DNA of 64,000 bases from Datisca glomerata (taxonomy: Eukaryota > Streptophyta > Magnoliopsida > Cucurbitales > Datiscaceae): assembly GCA_003255025.1 (NCBI GenBank), contig QANY01005401.1:124001-188000 (forward strand), written 5' to 3'. Each line of letters opens with the position of its first letter. The first letter of the stretch is position 1. The position numbers were made by a program, and so were the translations under genes. The notes below the pieces were generated by a model. It did not search any database. It was not told the DNA's origin and worked only from the letters and a program-made list of their open reading frames with translations. Below, piece after piece: positions 44,121-55,560 of this stretch.

Positions 44121-45150
44121 CATGGCTCCTGACATTCAAATTACTGAATCTTCTCTTGTTAATCAATTTTCTGCAGAAAAATTATATGAATGGAATATTG
44201 TTGGACTTTCTGAACAAGAAGTTATCAATAAATTACAACACATGGAAATAGTAGCTAACAATTACATTACCACCCATAATTTACTTCTAGTCACAGGATT
44301 CACATGAATGCTACATTCTTGGTGGAAAAAATATCTCATAGAAGAATCCAAAATTACCATTCTTCCAACACTAAAGATTGATGCTAAAGGAAACTCAATT
44401 ATTGGAGAAAATCAGGAAACAATACCTGATGGAATTAATACACTCCTTTATACAATAATTGAACACTTTATTTGTACGCCAAGTAATAGTACTTCATGTA
44501 TTCATGATCAATTAACAAACCTTAGGTGCCCAACCCTAAGTGATTTTAATTGATATAAAAATATATTCTTATCCAGAGTTATGTCAATGGATGATTTTAA
44601 TCAACCATTTTGGAATGAAAAATTTATTAATGGACTACCCAATCTATTTGCACACAAAATAAGAACAGTCCGTAGTAATGATCTAGGTATTATAGATTAT
44701 GATAGTCTAACCTATGGAACAATAATTACTATAATATAAAAGGAAGGATTAAAAATGTGTGTTGATATGAAAATAAAAAACAAATTAAAAAAGAAAATAG
44801 AACTGCTAAATACGAATTAAGTAATTTCTGTGAATAATATGGTTTACCCTCTATTGCCCATTCTCAGAAAAATAGGAGAAAATCCCACTTAAGTCCTAGA
44901 AGGTCTTATAAGCCCTATAGGAGAAATTACCACAAAAATAAGAAAAGAAATTTTGACCAAAATTCCCCAAACAATAAAAATTTGATAAACATTTCTCTAG
45001 GAATAAAAATTATTCCAGAAAAAAGTTTAATAAAATATTTGATAAAAGTAATATTACATGTTTTAAATGCTGTCAGAAAGTCCACCTTTCAAATACTTGT
45101 CAAGTTAAAAATAAAATTAATCAATTAAAAGTTTTTGAAGAAGATAAACA
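44121..45150 (+). pseudogene. Capsid core, basic region and CCHC knuckle, copy G
   Basis: Blocks: K-L-Y-E-W-N-I-V-G-L-S, L-H-S-W-W-K-K-Y-L (44311 on), L-T-N-L-R-C-P-T-L-S-D-F-N, N-E-K-F-I-N-G-L-P-N-L-F-A-H-K-I-R (about 44605), a Lys/Arg/Asn-rich RNA-binding segment (44850-45040), and a perfect C-x2-C-x4-H-x4-C knuckle at 45059-45100 (C-F-K-C-C-Q-K-V-H-L-S-N-T-C), the only intact one in the window. Confidence 0.85.
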
Positions 45151-45735
45151 TGAATTGTTTAGAATCTTAGAAACAATAAATTATTATGAAAGTAATAGTG
45201 AAGATTTGGGAGAATATAAAACCCATGAATCCTCTGAAACTGAATTTTCAAGTTCTGACAGTGATTCTCCTAACATCACTATGGGGGGTAAGGTTAGTTG
45301 TTGTAAAAAAATTAATGTCTTAAATAAAAATGAAGAACAAGAAACCCTCTTGTTAGATTTAATTAGCAAAATTAAAAATTCAGAATTAAACAAGAAAGAA
45401 AATCTAAGTCTAATAATAATTATACTGCAAGTCTTTCACAAACTCTTAAAAAATTCAATAGGGTAAAAGAGAAAGAAAAAGAAGTTACCTTACAGGAACT
45501 TCAAAAAAAAATTAAAAATATCAAAAAAAAATTAAGACATTCAAACACAGAAATAAATGAAGAATTAAACATTTTAAAAGTAGAAAATCTAATTAATAAA
45601 CAAGAATCTAGTGAACTAGGAGAACCTAGTAAATTTTCAACTTCTGATAATGAGGTTGAAGAACCCTATTATCACCAATCAAAATGATGAGCACTTCATC
45701 CAAATCCTCAATCACATCAAAATAAAAAATGGCAC
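45151..45735 (+). pseudogene. Acidic tail and coiled coil, copy G
   Basis: Capsid acidic tail (E-D-L-G-E-Y, S-S-S-D-S-D-S-P-N-I) followed by C-C-K-K-I-N-V-L, a heptad-like Leu/Ile/Lys/Glu region (L-L-L-D-L-I-S-K-I-K) and K-E-V-T-L-Q-E-L-Q-K-K-I-K-N-I, joining capsid to protease. Probable oligomerisation or virion-associated function, inferred from position. Confidence 0.6.
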
Positions 45736-46113
45736 ATGATGTTTAGAAAAATCATTCAAGATTTTTATTTTATAACAATGACTCTAGTTGATTCAGGAGC
45801 AGATTTAAATTATATGCAGGAAGGACTAGTGCCTACCAAGTACTTTAAGAAGATAAGTGAATTTTTGTCCTCTGCCAATGGTACTCGTATGCATATTAAT
45901 TATGAAATACCTAAAGTTCATATTTGTTTAGATGATGTATGTTTTAGAACATTATTTGTCTTAGTAAAAAATATGACTGATAAAATAATTTTAGGTCTAC
46001 CTTTCATTGCTTTGTTGTATCCTTTTATAACAGAATATGATGGGATAACTACCTATGTGATGGAAAAGCCTGTAAAATTCAAATTTCTATCTTTTCCTCA
46101 TAATGAAAATTAA
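45736..46113 (+). pseudogene. Aspartic protease, copy G (motif intact)
   Basis: 125-residue open segment with the intact active site T-L-V-D-S-G-A-D-L-N-Y (D-S-G-A-D at 45790-45804), M-Q-E-G-L-V-P-T-K-Y-F, V-L-V-K-N-M-T-D-K-I-I-L-G-L-P (the family's second conserved block), and length typical of a retropepsin monomer. Part of the polyprotein upstream of RT. Confidence 0.85.
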
Positions 46114-46199
46114 AAACTTTAAAAGAAAAATATATTTCTAATTCTATAAATCTCATTTTTTGTAAAGAAAAATAATTATATTTTTTACAGGATGAATTA

Positions 46200-47120
46200 A
46201 AATTCAAAATAATTGAAGAACAGCTTTAGGATCTTGCTCTTCAGAAACAAATATAAGCTTTTGAGCAAAGAATTTACTTGGAATTATGTTCTGACATTCC
46301 TAATTGCTTCTGGCATAGGAAACATAAAACAGTTAGTTTGCCTTATATTAAGGAATTTAATGAGAAAATATCCCTACTAAGGTAAGGCCAATTCGGATGA
46401 ATTCTGAGATGTTTGAGTTCTGCAAAAAGGAGATCGCACAACTTCTCAATAAGAATATCATTAGGAGAAGCAAGTCTCTTTGGTCATGCTCAACCTTTTA
46501 TCTACAAAAGGCCAGTGAAAATGAACGAGTAGTTCCATGTTTAGTGATCAATTATAAACCCCTTAATAATATCTTGGAATGGATAAGATATCCAATACCA
46601 AACAAAAGGGATTTAATTAACAGACTTGGAGATGCTACTATCTTCTCTAAGTTTGATATGAAATCTGGATTCTGGCAAATCCAGAAAAATGAGAATGATA
46701 AATACAAAATTACATTTGTAACCCCGTTTGGTCATTATGAATGGAACGTAATGCCCTTTGGGCTGAAGAATGCTCCCAGTGAATTCCAAAATATTATTAA
46801 TGAAATCTTTTAATTTACTAATTTCTCAATTATTTATATTGATGATGTCCTCATTTTCTCAAAAATATTAGACCAACATTGGAGAAATCTTGAATCATTT
46901 GCTAGAATAATAAAACAAAATAGTTTAGTTGTCTCTGCAAATAAGGTTAAATTATTTAAATCTAGAGTTAGATTCCTAAGATTTGAAATACATCATTCTA
47001 TTATTAAACCAATTGATAGAGTCATACAATTTGCTGAGAAATTTCCTAAAGAAATCCTTGATAAAACACAATTGTAAAGGTTTCTAGGATCTCTGAATAA
47101 GATATCTGACTTTTACAATA
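46200..47120 (+). pseudogene. Reverse transcriptase, copy G (all domains present)
   Basis: Fingers region (E-L-C-S-D-I-P-N-C-F-W, V-S-L-P-Y-I-K, I-I-R-R-S-K-S-L-W-S-C-S-T-F-Y), then the palm F-S-K-F-D-M-K-S-G-F-W-Q-I, Y-E-W-N-V-M-P-F-G-L-K-N-A-P-S-E-F-Q, and Y-I-D-D-V-L-I-F-S with Y-I-D-D at 46835-46846, then thumb L-D-K-T-Q-L. A TAA at 46810-46812 separates the long open part (46397-46813) from the catalytic box. This copy serves as the reference for the deletions in C, F and I. Confidence 0.88.
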
Positions 47121-47664
47121 AATGAAGAATGGACTGTAAGTCTCTCTTTGACATGCTTAAAAAAAATCCTCCTCCATGGACAACCGTCCATTCTGAGCTA
47201 GTCAAAAGAATTAAGGCCCACGTTAAGACACTTCTTTGTCTTGGCATCCCTACTAATATTTTTTTAAAATTATCCAAACTGATGCCTCTGAAATTGGATA
47301 TGGAGGTATCTTGTTACAAAAATTTTCCCACAATCACCTGAACAAATTGTTAGGTTTAAATCTGAAACATGGTCTCAATCATAAATTAATTATAGTGCAA
47401 TTAAAAAGAAAATTTTATCTGTTATCTTGTGTATACAAAAATTCCAAGATGACTTATTAAATAAAAAATTTCTTTTAGAAATTTATTGTAAATAAACTAA
47501 ACATATTTTGGAAAAAGATGTTAAGAATATTGTTTCAAAACAAATTTTTGCTAGATGACAGTCTATACTCAGTTTTTTTTATTTTAATATTGAATTCATT
47601 AAATGTATTAATAACTCAGTACCTAACTTCTTAACTCGTGAATTCTTACAGGGGTAACAACAAG
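47121..47664 (+). pseudogene. RNase H, copy G
   Basis: In the right frame the blocks Q-T-D-A-S-E-I-G-Y-G-G (first catalytic Asp intact, about 47278), the I-K-K-K-I-L region (Glu replaced), I-Y-C-K and the polyprotein C-terminus V-P-N-F-L-T-R-E-F-L-Q (about 47615-47652) can be followed. A frameshift lies near 47265. It ends about 12 nt before the ORF2 ATG. Confidence 0.75.
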
Positions 47665-48480
47665 ATGGGACCTAGGCCCCAAGCCTCGGCTCAAGTCAAA
47701 GAGGAGCCTTCCTTCCTGATTTGCTCAGTAAAAAATCTTTTTTGCATTGAACATTCATTTGCCCATTTTAAAAATCCAATTGAAATCGTGAATGCCCATT
47801 TGCTTCCTGATTCTCATTTTGTCTCTGGACACAAGGACAAAACCCTAAGTTTCTACAGAGATATTCTTCGAGAAACAAAATCAATAAATATTAAACCCAT
47901 AAACAATTCAGAAGGGAAAATTCTCTATTATTCCTTCTACATTCTTAAAGTGATAACCCTGGAGGAATGGGAAATCCATCATTCAGGTTTAAAACCTCTT
48001 TTAAACAAAAAATAATACAACTATTTTGACTATGTTGATGCTTGACAAACAATTTTCTTGCATCAAAATAGTGAATTTTCTCATTCATGGTTTTTGAATT
48101 TTGACAAGAATTTAAAAATCGATTTGCCAAAATGGTTTTTAAGATAGTGGTTAATCCATGGCCCTGACTTTGAAATATTCCCAATCTGATTAAGATAGAA
48201 TTTTAACTTATTTCTAAATTTATTCAAATCCTCAACAAATTGAGGCCTCTTTCCCCCAATAATTTATTTCGTGAATAAATACAAAATTCCATGGATTTTG
48301 AAGTGGCAATATGCCATTTGGAGAACAAAGGTCATCAAGCCTAAATCCAAATAGGAGAAAGAATTAATCCAAGAATGCTTCTCCTCTTGGAGAACAAAGA
48401 CAAATTTGACTCTAAACTATTCATAGAGTCAAGTTACCAATCATCCAGAAAAGTTACTTTCAGTAAATGAATAGAAGAAT
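47665..48480 (+). pseudogene. ORF2 without AlkB, copy G
   Basis: ATG 47665 lies right after the end of RNase H and gives a short Pro-rich linker (M-G-P-R-P-Q-A-S) that leads straight into the ORF2 core: N-L-F-C-I-E-H-S-F, H-L-L-P-D-S-H-F-V-S-G-H, F-Y-R-D-I-L, L-E-E-W-E-I-H, and a degenerate second half with F-L-N-F-D-K-N and I-P-W-I-L-K-W. No AlkB domain. A deletion near 48325 removes the K-W-W-D signature. Function unknown. Confidence 0.75.
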
Positions 48481-49001
48481 TTATCCTTGGTAAAATGCCA
48501 ATGTTTGAATAATCAAAATCATACAATCAAGTAATTTTAAAGATGTATCATAACAACACCTCAGCACAATGCAATGATCATAATGATCTTCAATGGCTTC
48601 TCCAAATTCAAGGAATCCAATGCACAATAATAAGTCATAATGATTTTTTCAAGTAGCAATCAACATTCAAGACACAACATTCAAGATATCAATTATCAAA
48701 GGATGACAGTAATGACACTCTCCATTATACAACAAACAAATCAAAATGACTTTTCAACAACAACAATTATGATAGATAAAAAAAATCGAGATAACAATTA
48801 TCGAGGGAATCTTTGTAATTTGTCATTTTTTGTAATTATTATACTAGTTGTCAAAGAACTAGGCAACTATCCATGCTTTGCACTGTTCTTAGTCAAAAGT
48901 AGGCAAATGTAGAAATATAAAATGATTTTACTTTTGTTGAATAGAATAGTTCAGGTAAGTGACGGGTTCCCGGTAAACCCCACTTACCTTGGCTATAAAT
49001 A
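48481..49001 (+). promoter_or_regulatory. Viral 3' noncoding region and promoter, copy G
   Basis: It ends with TATA box tataaata (48994-49001) in the shared 'cttggctataaatagg' context. The 'tagttcaggtaagtga' word just upstream is conserved in copies F, I and J. Confidence 0.68.
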
Positions 49002-49455
49002 GGTAGCCCTCTCCCATTTGTTCTTCAGAACTCGTTTTACAACTCTTAACTGTTTGAGAGCTAAAAACCTGTTTTATGAAACAAAGCTTTCTTTTTCTTC
49101 TCCTTTTTTGTAAATCTTCTCTTCTTTTTTCCTTCAACATTAATTAGTGAGCGGGAGCATTAATTAATCATTGCCAATAATTTCACAATTTGTGTAAGTT
49201 TTGAATCTTACACCCTAATATAGTTTTTAGTATTTTTGTATATTATTCTAACATCTTAATACCACCTATCTGTATCTGTAAGTTTTGAATCTTATACCTT
49301 AATACAGTTTTTACTGTTTATCTTCTTGCATCTTAATACCCCCTCACTAATTGCTTTAAATTATACTTGATTCCGCATCTCTTAATATCAAAGACAAACC
49401 TAGTGGGGATATTTACTGTTTCTACTTCAATTTCCATATAATTAAATTGTTCACT
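49002..49455 (+). promoter_or_regulatory. 3' leader copy with hairpin and PBS, copy G
   Basis: Stem ATTAATTA / TAATTAAT (49139-49146, 49161-49168) with loop GTGAGCGGGAGCAT, and a decayed PBS (49382-49395, two to three changes). Ends at a head-to-head junction with copy H at about 49456. Confidence 0.7.
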
Positions 49456-50640
49456 GCCAAGAGATGGCTTCGATACCAAGAGATGCAGAATCAAGTATAA
49501 TTTAAAGCAATTAGAGAGGGGGTATTAAGATGTAAGAAGATAAACAGTAAAAACTGTATTTAATAAACAGTAATTTTGTAAATTGATAATTGATGGACGT
49601 AATTATTTTTTGGGTATCCAACTTATCCCACCATTTAACATAATGCTCTCTGGTGAGGATTTCATTTTCAATCGAGTATTTTCATTTACAAATCCAAGGT
49701 ATTTTATATTTTATTGAAAAATAAAGTATTTGGGGAAAGAAAACCTCAATTGGTGAGAGCTTGTAAATCTTTAAAAATAATTGAAACATTGTTGTAAATA
49801 AGTTAGAAAAAAATTCTAAGGTAAGACCATGAATGGACCCCCATTTTAAGAACCAATTTGGAAAATGAATTTTGGAATTGTTATCAAAATTTAAAAACCA
49901 AAAGTGAGAAAATCACTATTTTGATGCAAGAAAATCTTGTGTCATGCATCAATATAGTAAAAAATAATTGTATTATTTTTTATTCAAAAGTACATTGAAA
50001 CTTGAAGGATGGATTTTTCATTCCTCAATAGTTATGATCTAGAGGATAGAAAAAGAATGGTAAATGATTCTTTCTTCAGAATTTTTGATTGAACTAATTT
50101 TTATGGATTCTATTTCTAAGAGAATATCTTTATAGAAACTGAGATTTTTGTTATTATGTTTAGGAACATAATGGAATTTGGGGATGAAATGGGTTGTGGC
50201 AATTTGAGCAGGATCCTTCAAACGAGCGAATGAAGGCTCAATATGAAAGAGAATTTTGCTTGCCAATTTTTGAAAATCAAATGATGATTTCTTATATTTT
50301 GAAAGCGATTAGGCATCAAATGATATTGAGAATGAGTCAAACTGGCTGGCTATTGTTGATTGAGCTTGGTTTGGAGTAGAAGACTCCTCATTGATTTGGG
50401 CCTTAAGGACCAATTGTTGACTAATGGATATTCAAATCCATTATGACCATAATCAATGTATGGGGATTTTGAACAAAAGGCGACTGCCCCGACATTGAGC
50501 TTCTTGATTTCTAAAGAATTTTGATTAAGTATTCGAGGATCTACCTTTCCATATTCTAGGAGGTCAAATTCTTCCATTGCAAAATCAAGGAATGATCCCT
50601 AAAAAATATTACAAGTAAGGGAGTAAGATATTTAATCCTA
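49456..50640 (-). mobile_element. Endogenous caulimovirid copy H (ORF2 and leader, deleted)
   Basis: Minus-strand counterpart of copy J. It keeps a leader piece with PBS (49465-49478, minus) joined directly to the ORF2 tail near 49600, so promoter and 3' noncoding region are deleted. Most of the AlkB domain is deleted too. It begins at the same junction as J (about 50640). Confidence 0.78.
49640..50577 (-). pseudogene. ORF2 with AlkB core deleted, copy H
   Basis: On the minus strand the ATG at 50575-50577 starts the AlkB N-terminus (M-E-E-F-D-L-L-E-Y-G-K-V, L-N-V-G-A-V, D-Y-G-H-N-G-F-E-Y). The sequence then jumps to the post-AlkB linker (Q-L-V-L-K-A-Q in a shifted frame, about 50410), so all iron ligands are gone. 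The ORF2 core follows (F-H-I-E-P-S-F, H-F-I-P-K-F-H-Y-V-P, to the K-W-W-D-K region near 49640). Confidence 0.75.
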
Positions 50641-51340
50641 AATATTTTGAATACCTTTCAGATGATCAAGAAGATCATTCTGAATACTTTACAGATGATC
50701 AAGTAGATCATAAGGTATGGAATATACCCAAAAATCCTAATTAAAATATATACTTTAAATCCTCTTCAAGATCATCCATTAAAAATGATCAAGATATTAG
50801 GATTCGTATAGAGCAAGAATTAAAAAATTTAAAAATTAAAAATCTAAAACCTAAAGGAATAAGTTCCCAAAAAAGTCAGACAAACCTAAATAATAAAAAA
50901 TCTAATAAAATTAATTATCAATCTTTTATTTCTCAAATTAGGTAGTATAGCCAGTCTATTACCCATAGGAGTTCATTTTCTAAATCATCTATTAATAATC
51001 AATATTTTAGGATATAAACCAGGATTGAGTCTAGATACCCTGAATCAAGAATATAAACCAGGATTGGGAAGGTCTAAACCAACACAATGATAACCCAGCC
51101 AATGTTGATAGTCGTAATAGGTTCAGAGCAAGATATAATATGGACCAAAGAAGAATCATACTTGCTGAATTGAAGACATTCATGCAAAAATTTAGAGTTG
51201 ATATGTTTTTCCTTGATTATATCGAGGATATTTATGAGAAAAATGTCAATGTAATTTCAAAATATAAATGCGTCAAGGAAGATTCCAGTGTGGTGACTGC
51301 TAGTCATCCACCACCTGAAAAATCATAATTAATCATAAAA
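50641..51340 (+). pseudogene. Movement-protein stub and capsid precursor start, copy I
   Basis: 50690-50745 encodes only D-H-S-E-Y-F-T-D-D-Q-V-D-H-K-V-W-N-I-P, equal to residues ~25-45 of the movement protein. The rest of that gene is missing and the frame continues at the start of the capsid precursor (S-S-R-S-S, Lys-rich coil, Y-N-M-D-E-like block, M-D-Q-R-R-I-I-L-A-E from 51140). Copy K has the same join. Confidence 0.72.
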
Positions 51341-52605
51341 ATTCTTAACCTAAAAAAGAATATATTGAACCCTTCCAAATTCATTATGAGAAAACTCCTG
51401 ATGAAAAAATACTTAAAAAATTAAACATTTTGAGAAACAATATCTCAGAATCAGATAGACATATATTAGAATCTGCTTATGAGCCATCTATAGTTTAAGA
51501 ATCTTCAAAAAATACTGAAGAACAGTCCAACGATTTAGAAATTAAATCATCTGTTAAGGTTATTGACCAAGACAATACCTCTGAATTAGATAACCATATG
51601 TTAGAATCTTCCTACGAATCTTACACTATCAATGAGCCTTCAAATATTAATAAAATTTAAGAGACATTAAAGAATTTAAAAACTAACGACTCATATTATT
51701 TTTGTAGGATTCATAACAAAAACAATTGTTCAGAATTTGAAAAACTTACTAATGATAAACTTCAAGAATTGAAGGACAGTAGTTCAAATTCAAAAAGACA
51801 TAGGTTAGAATCAACCTATGAATCTTTCACAATTGATGAATCTTCAAACATTAACAAAGTTGAAGAAAAATTAAAAATTTTAGAAACTAAAAAATCGCCC
51901 TCTGTTAAGGACATTAACCATTGAAATTCTTTAATCACTTCTTCTCCTTTCAAGATTTCAAAGACTGAAGAACCAAATAAAAAATTAGTTGAACAACTCA
52001 ATTACACCAATCAAAGTCTAATTACAATTGGAAAATAATTAAACAAAATTGGGAATAAGGTTGATGATCTTCATGAACTTACACCTAATGAATCTGTGGA
52101 TGAAAAAACTTTAATAAATCTTTCAGACAAAAGCACTTTGAATATTGTTCTCCTTAATAAATAGATTAATGAAGTGCTTCACGAATTAAAAGTAATCAAT
52201 CTAGACAATAGTTCAGATTCAGAAAGCCATAGATCAGAGTCCACCTATGGGTCGTCCACAATAAGTGAATCTTCAAACATTGATAATATTGAAGAATCAT
52301 TTAAAAATTTAGAATCATCTGAAATTAAATCTAAAAAGATTATTGATAATATACCTCAAGAATTGAAGGTAATTAATCAACACAATAATTCAGATTCAGA
52401 AAACCATAGATCAGAATCCACCTATGAATCATCCACGATAAATGAATCTTCAAACATTAATAATATTGAAGAATCACTTAGAAATTCAGAAATTAATAAA
52501 TTAGAAAGGAAATGGCCTAAAAAGCCTATTCCTCCTGATATTCAAATTTCTAAAAATTCTTTAGTTAATCAATTTTCTGTGTCTGTAGAGAAATTATGCA
52601 AATAG
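51341..52605 (+). pseudogene. Ser/Glu-rich repeat region of capsid precursor, copy I
   Basis: About five degenerate protein repeats of roughly 40-60 residues, each with the pattern S-E-x-x-R-x-E-S-x-Y-E-S-x-T-I-x-E-S-S-N-I (near 51470, 51600, 51800, 52215, 52400). The last two (52200-52500) are the best kept and lie in one open frame. Acidic, Ser-rich and predicted disordered. Copies F and G have a single repeat here, so this is an expansion in the lineage of I and K. Confidence 0.7.
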
Positions 52606-53645
52606 AATATTGATGGACTTTCTCAACAGGAAGTTATTGACAAATTGCAGCATGTGGCGATGGTAGCTAACAGCTACATCGCCACACACAGTTTGCCTCA
52701 CAATGAGGTAATGGATCTTTTACTCATAGGATTTACAGAATGCTTCATTCCTGGTGGGAAAATCATCTCACAAAAGAATCCAAAAATTCTATCCTTTTAG
52801 CAGTTAAGATTGATATTGAAGGAACCCCAATCATTGGTGAAAATCAGGAAACAATGCCTGATGACATCAATACAGTTCTTTACGTAATAATTGACCATTT
52901 CATTGGAACACCAAGTAATATTACTTCGCATATTTATGATCAATTAACTAATCTTTGGTGTCCAACCCTAAGTGATTTTAATTGGTATAAAAATATATTC
53001 TTATCCACTATTTCTCCTTCCCAGAGAAATGGGAAAAAGTCTCATTTAAGTCCTAAAAGGAATCAGAAGCCTCATAGGAGACAATACCACAAAAATAAGC
53101 ATAAAATTTTTAACCAATACTTCTTCAAAAATAGAAATTTTGATAAAAGTTTCTCTACAAATAAAAATTATTCCAGAAGAAAATTCAATAAAAAATTTAT
53201 TAATAAATTTAAGTGTTTTAAATATGGCCAGAATGGTCATTTTGCAAATACTTGTCAAGTCGAAAATAAAATTAATCAATTGAAAATCTTTGATGAAGAT
53301 AAACAAGAGTTGTTTAGAATTATAGAGTCTATAGAATATTATGAGGGTGATAATGAAGATTTAAGAGAATTTGAATACCCTAAATCCTCAGAATCTAACT
53401 CTTCGAGTTCTGAAGGTGATTCTCCTAACATCTCTATGGGGTGTGAGGATAGTTGTTGTCAAGAAGTAAATGTTTTAAATGAAGAACAAGAAAATCTCTT
53501 GTTAGACTTAATTAGCAAAATTGAAAATCCAGAATTAAAACAGGAATATCTGGAGAGACTTAAGAAAGTAATCCAGAAGAAAGAAAATTCTAAGTCTAAT
53601 AATATTAACACTGCAAACCTTTCACAAATCCTTAGAAAAATTTAA
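52606..53645 (+). pseudogene. Capsid core, basic region and CCHC knuckle, copy I
   Basis: The 301-residue open frame from 52740 is the longest in the window. It has H-S-W-W-E-N-H-L, L-T-N-L-W-C-P-T-L-S-D-F-N-W-Y-K-N, then an in-frame deletion that removes the F-I-N-G-L-P-N-L-F block kept in copies F, G and K. The basic Arg/Lys/Asn region, knuckle C-F-K-Y-G-Q-N-G-H-F-A-N-T-C (53214-53255, Cys2 changed to Tyr), acidic tail and the start of the coiled coil follow. The deletion leaves the frame open. Confidence 0.8.
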
Positions 53646-54330
53646 TAAGGTTAAGAGAAAAGAAAAGGAAGTTACCTTACAGGAACTTCAGAAAGAAGTT
53701 AAAAATATTAAAATAGAAATAAGAGAAGTATTAAACCTTTTGAAAATAGTGAGTTTAAATAAGAATAAGGAATCTAATGAACTAGGAGAACCTAGTAGAT
53801 TCCCAATCTATGATAATAAGATTGAAGAACTTATTATCAACAATCAAGATGATGATAACTTCATCAAAATATTTAATCACGTCAAAATCAAGAAATGGCA
53901 CATAATGGCCAAAATAATTATTCAAGATTTTGATTTCACAACTATGACTCTTGTTGATTCACGAGCATATTTGAATTATATACGGGAAGGACTAGTTCCT
54001 CCCAAGTACCACAAGAAGACGAAAGAATCTTTATCTTCTACCAATGATACTTATATGTTATCAATTATGAAATATTAAAAGTTCATATTAACCAATACAA
54101 TGTATCATTTGTCTCAGCAAAAAATATGACTAATAAAATTATTTTAGGTTTACCATTCTTTTTTTTGTTGTATCCTTTTACAATAGAGCATAATGAGATA
54201 ATTACTTATCCCATGGATAAACCTGTTAAATTCAATTTTTTTTCTTTTCCTCGCAATGAGAAGTTGAAAACTTTAAAAGAAAATCCTGTTTTCAAATCCA
54301 TCAATTTAATTTATTGTAAAGAAAAATAAT
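53646..54330 (+). pseudogene. Coiled coil end and aspartic protease, copy I
   Basis: The active-site loop reads T-L-V-D-S-R-A-Y-L-N-Y, so Gly and the following Asp are changed and the enzyme would be dead. I-R-E-G-L-V-P-P-K-Y and the I-L-G-L-P block (about 54140) follow with a frameshift between. Confidence 0.75.
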
Positions 54331-55102
54331 TATGATTTTTTTTACAAGGAAAAATAAAATTTGGAAGAATTGAAGAACAACATAAGAATTCTGCTATTCA
54401 AAGTCAAATATTTGAACAAGGAGATCCTTGTTTAGTAATTAATTGTAAGCCACTCAAAGAGATATTAGAATGGATAAAATATCCAATATCGAATAAAAGA
54501 GACTTAATTAACAAATTTAGAGATACTGTTGTGTTCTCTCAATTTGACACAAAAGTGGATTTTGGTAAAAACAAATAAATAAGATTGATAAATATAAAAT
54601 TAAATGCGATCATTATATGAAAAATAATGCCATTTGATCTTAAATTTGCTTCAAATAAATTTCAGAATATAATGACTGAATTTTTAATTAACTGTATTCT
54701 TAGTAAACAATACCAGTTCAATTTTTTAATTGTTTACATTGATAATATTTACTTTAAATATGATAAACAATACTAGAAATATTTTGAATTATTTGCCAAG
54801 ATAATAAAATAAAATATTTTAGTTATCTTTGTAAAAAGAATCAATTTGTTTCAATCCAAATTTATATTTCCAAAATTTGAAATTAAGGTAACTAATCAAA
54901 TAATACAATTTACCTTATTAAATAAAAAATTTGTCTTAATTAATTATGAATCTGCAAAACATGTTTCGAGATTCCTTCCAAACAAAGTTTTGCTAGGTTA
55001 CAATCTATCTTTAGCAATTTTGATTTCAATATTGAATTTATCTAATGTATTAATAACCCCCTTACTTGTAATCTTTTACAGGAAATTATACCATGATCTG
55101 CA
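54331..55102 (+). pseudogene. Doubly deleted RT and RNase H remnant, copy I
   Basis: The RT start F-E-Q joins directly to C-L-V-I-N-C-K-P-L (fingers deletion, about 54430). The palm reads F-D-T-K-V-D-F-G and the catalytic box Y-I-D-N (about 54736-54747). The post-palm block jumps to N-Y-E-S-A-K-H (about 54945) in the last third of RNase H. Same joins as copies C and F. Confidence 0.8.
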
Positions 55103-55560
55103 ATGGGGCAATTTGACAAACCTGGCCTACTAGAATACAGAAAGGTAGAGCCTAGAATACTAAACCAAAATCATTTTAAAATCAAGAAGCTCAATGGTAG
55201 GACAACTAATTTTTGTTCAAAACTATCATTCATTAATTATGGTCATGATAGATTAGAATATCTAAAAAATGGCAGTATTAATGAATTAGATAAAAATTTA
55301 GAAGAAGTTGCATTAAGGCACGATTTCAATAGAACCTTAATTCACTGGCATGAGAAAAATGAAAAAATAGGTTTTCACAAGGATAATGAAATCTATTATG
55401 ATAACATAGACATTTCAACTATGAACTTTTTAGGATAAGAAATTTTTAAATTTGAATTCTCAACAATCAAAGATTTTTCGGTACTAAAAGGAACTTTCTT
55501 TGGATTTCCAAAATGTCATAGTCATGTTTTGGGATCCTTAATAAAAAATCAATAACAATT
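55103..55560 (+). pseudogene. AlkB-like dioxygenase domain, copy I
   Basis: 112-residue open part from ATG 55103: L-N-G-R-T-T, F-N-R-T-L-I-H-W-H, G-F-H-K-D-N-E with iron-ligand His and Asp at 55376-55384, then a TAA after F-L-G (55436-55438). In frame beyond it the I-M-P-D residues are missing through a 12-nt deletion shared with copy C, yet H-S-H-V keeps the distal iron His. The C-terminal Arg motif is lost to frame changes. Confidence 0.85.

Larger units (their letters stand above)
41558..49455 (+). mobile_element. Endogenous caulimovirid copy G (near full length, no AlkB)
   Basis: The most complete copy, about 7.9 kb, in transcript order: leader with PBS, movement protein, capsid precursor, capsid, CCHC, coiled coil, protease, RT with Y-I-D-D, RNase H, ORF2, 3' noncoding, promoter, and a second leader with PBS at the end. 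Leader at both ends is what integration of a more-than-one-genome-length or circular template would give. Every gene carries stops, but all catalytic motifs of protease and RT are readable. Confidence 0.9.

Noticed and set aside
48640..48912. Plus-strand frame of 90 residues in the 3' noncoding region of copy G
   Set aside because: The same region in copies I and J has no comparable frame. It is viral noncoding sequence upstream of the promoter.
42173..49455. LTR retrotransposon (Ty3-type) as the source of the RT copies
   Set aside because: There is no integrase and no LTR pair. A 30K movement protein precedes the capsid, and ORF2 follows RNase H, which is caulimovirid order.
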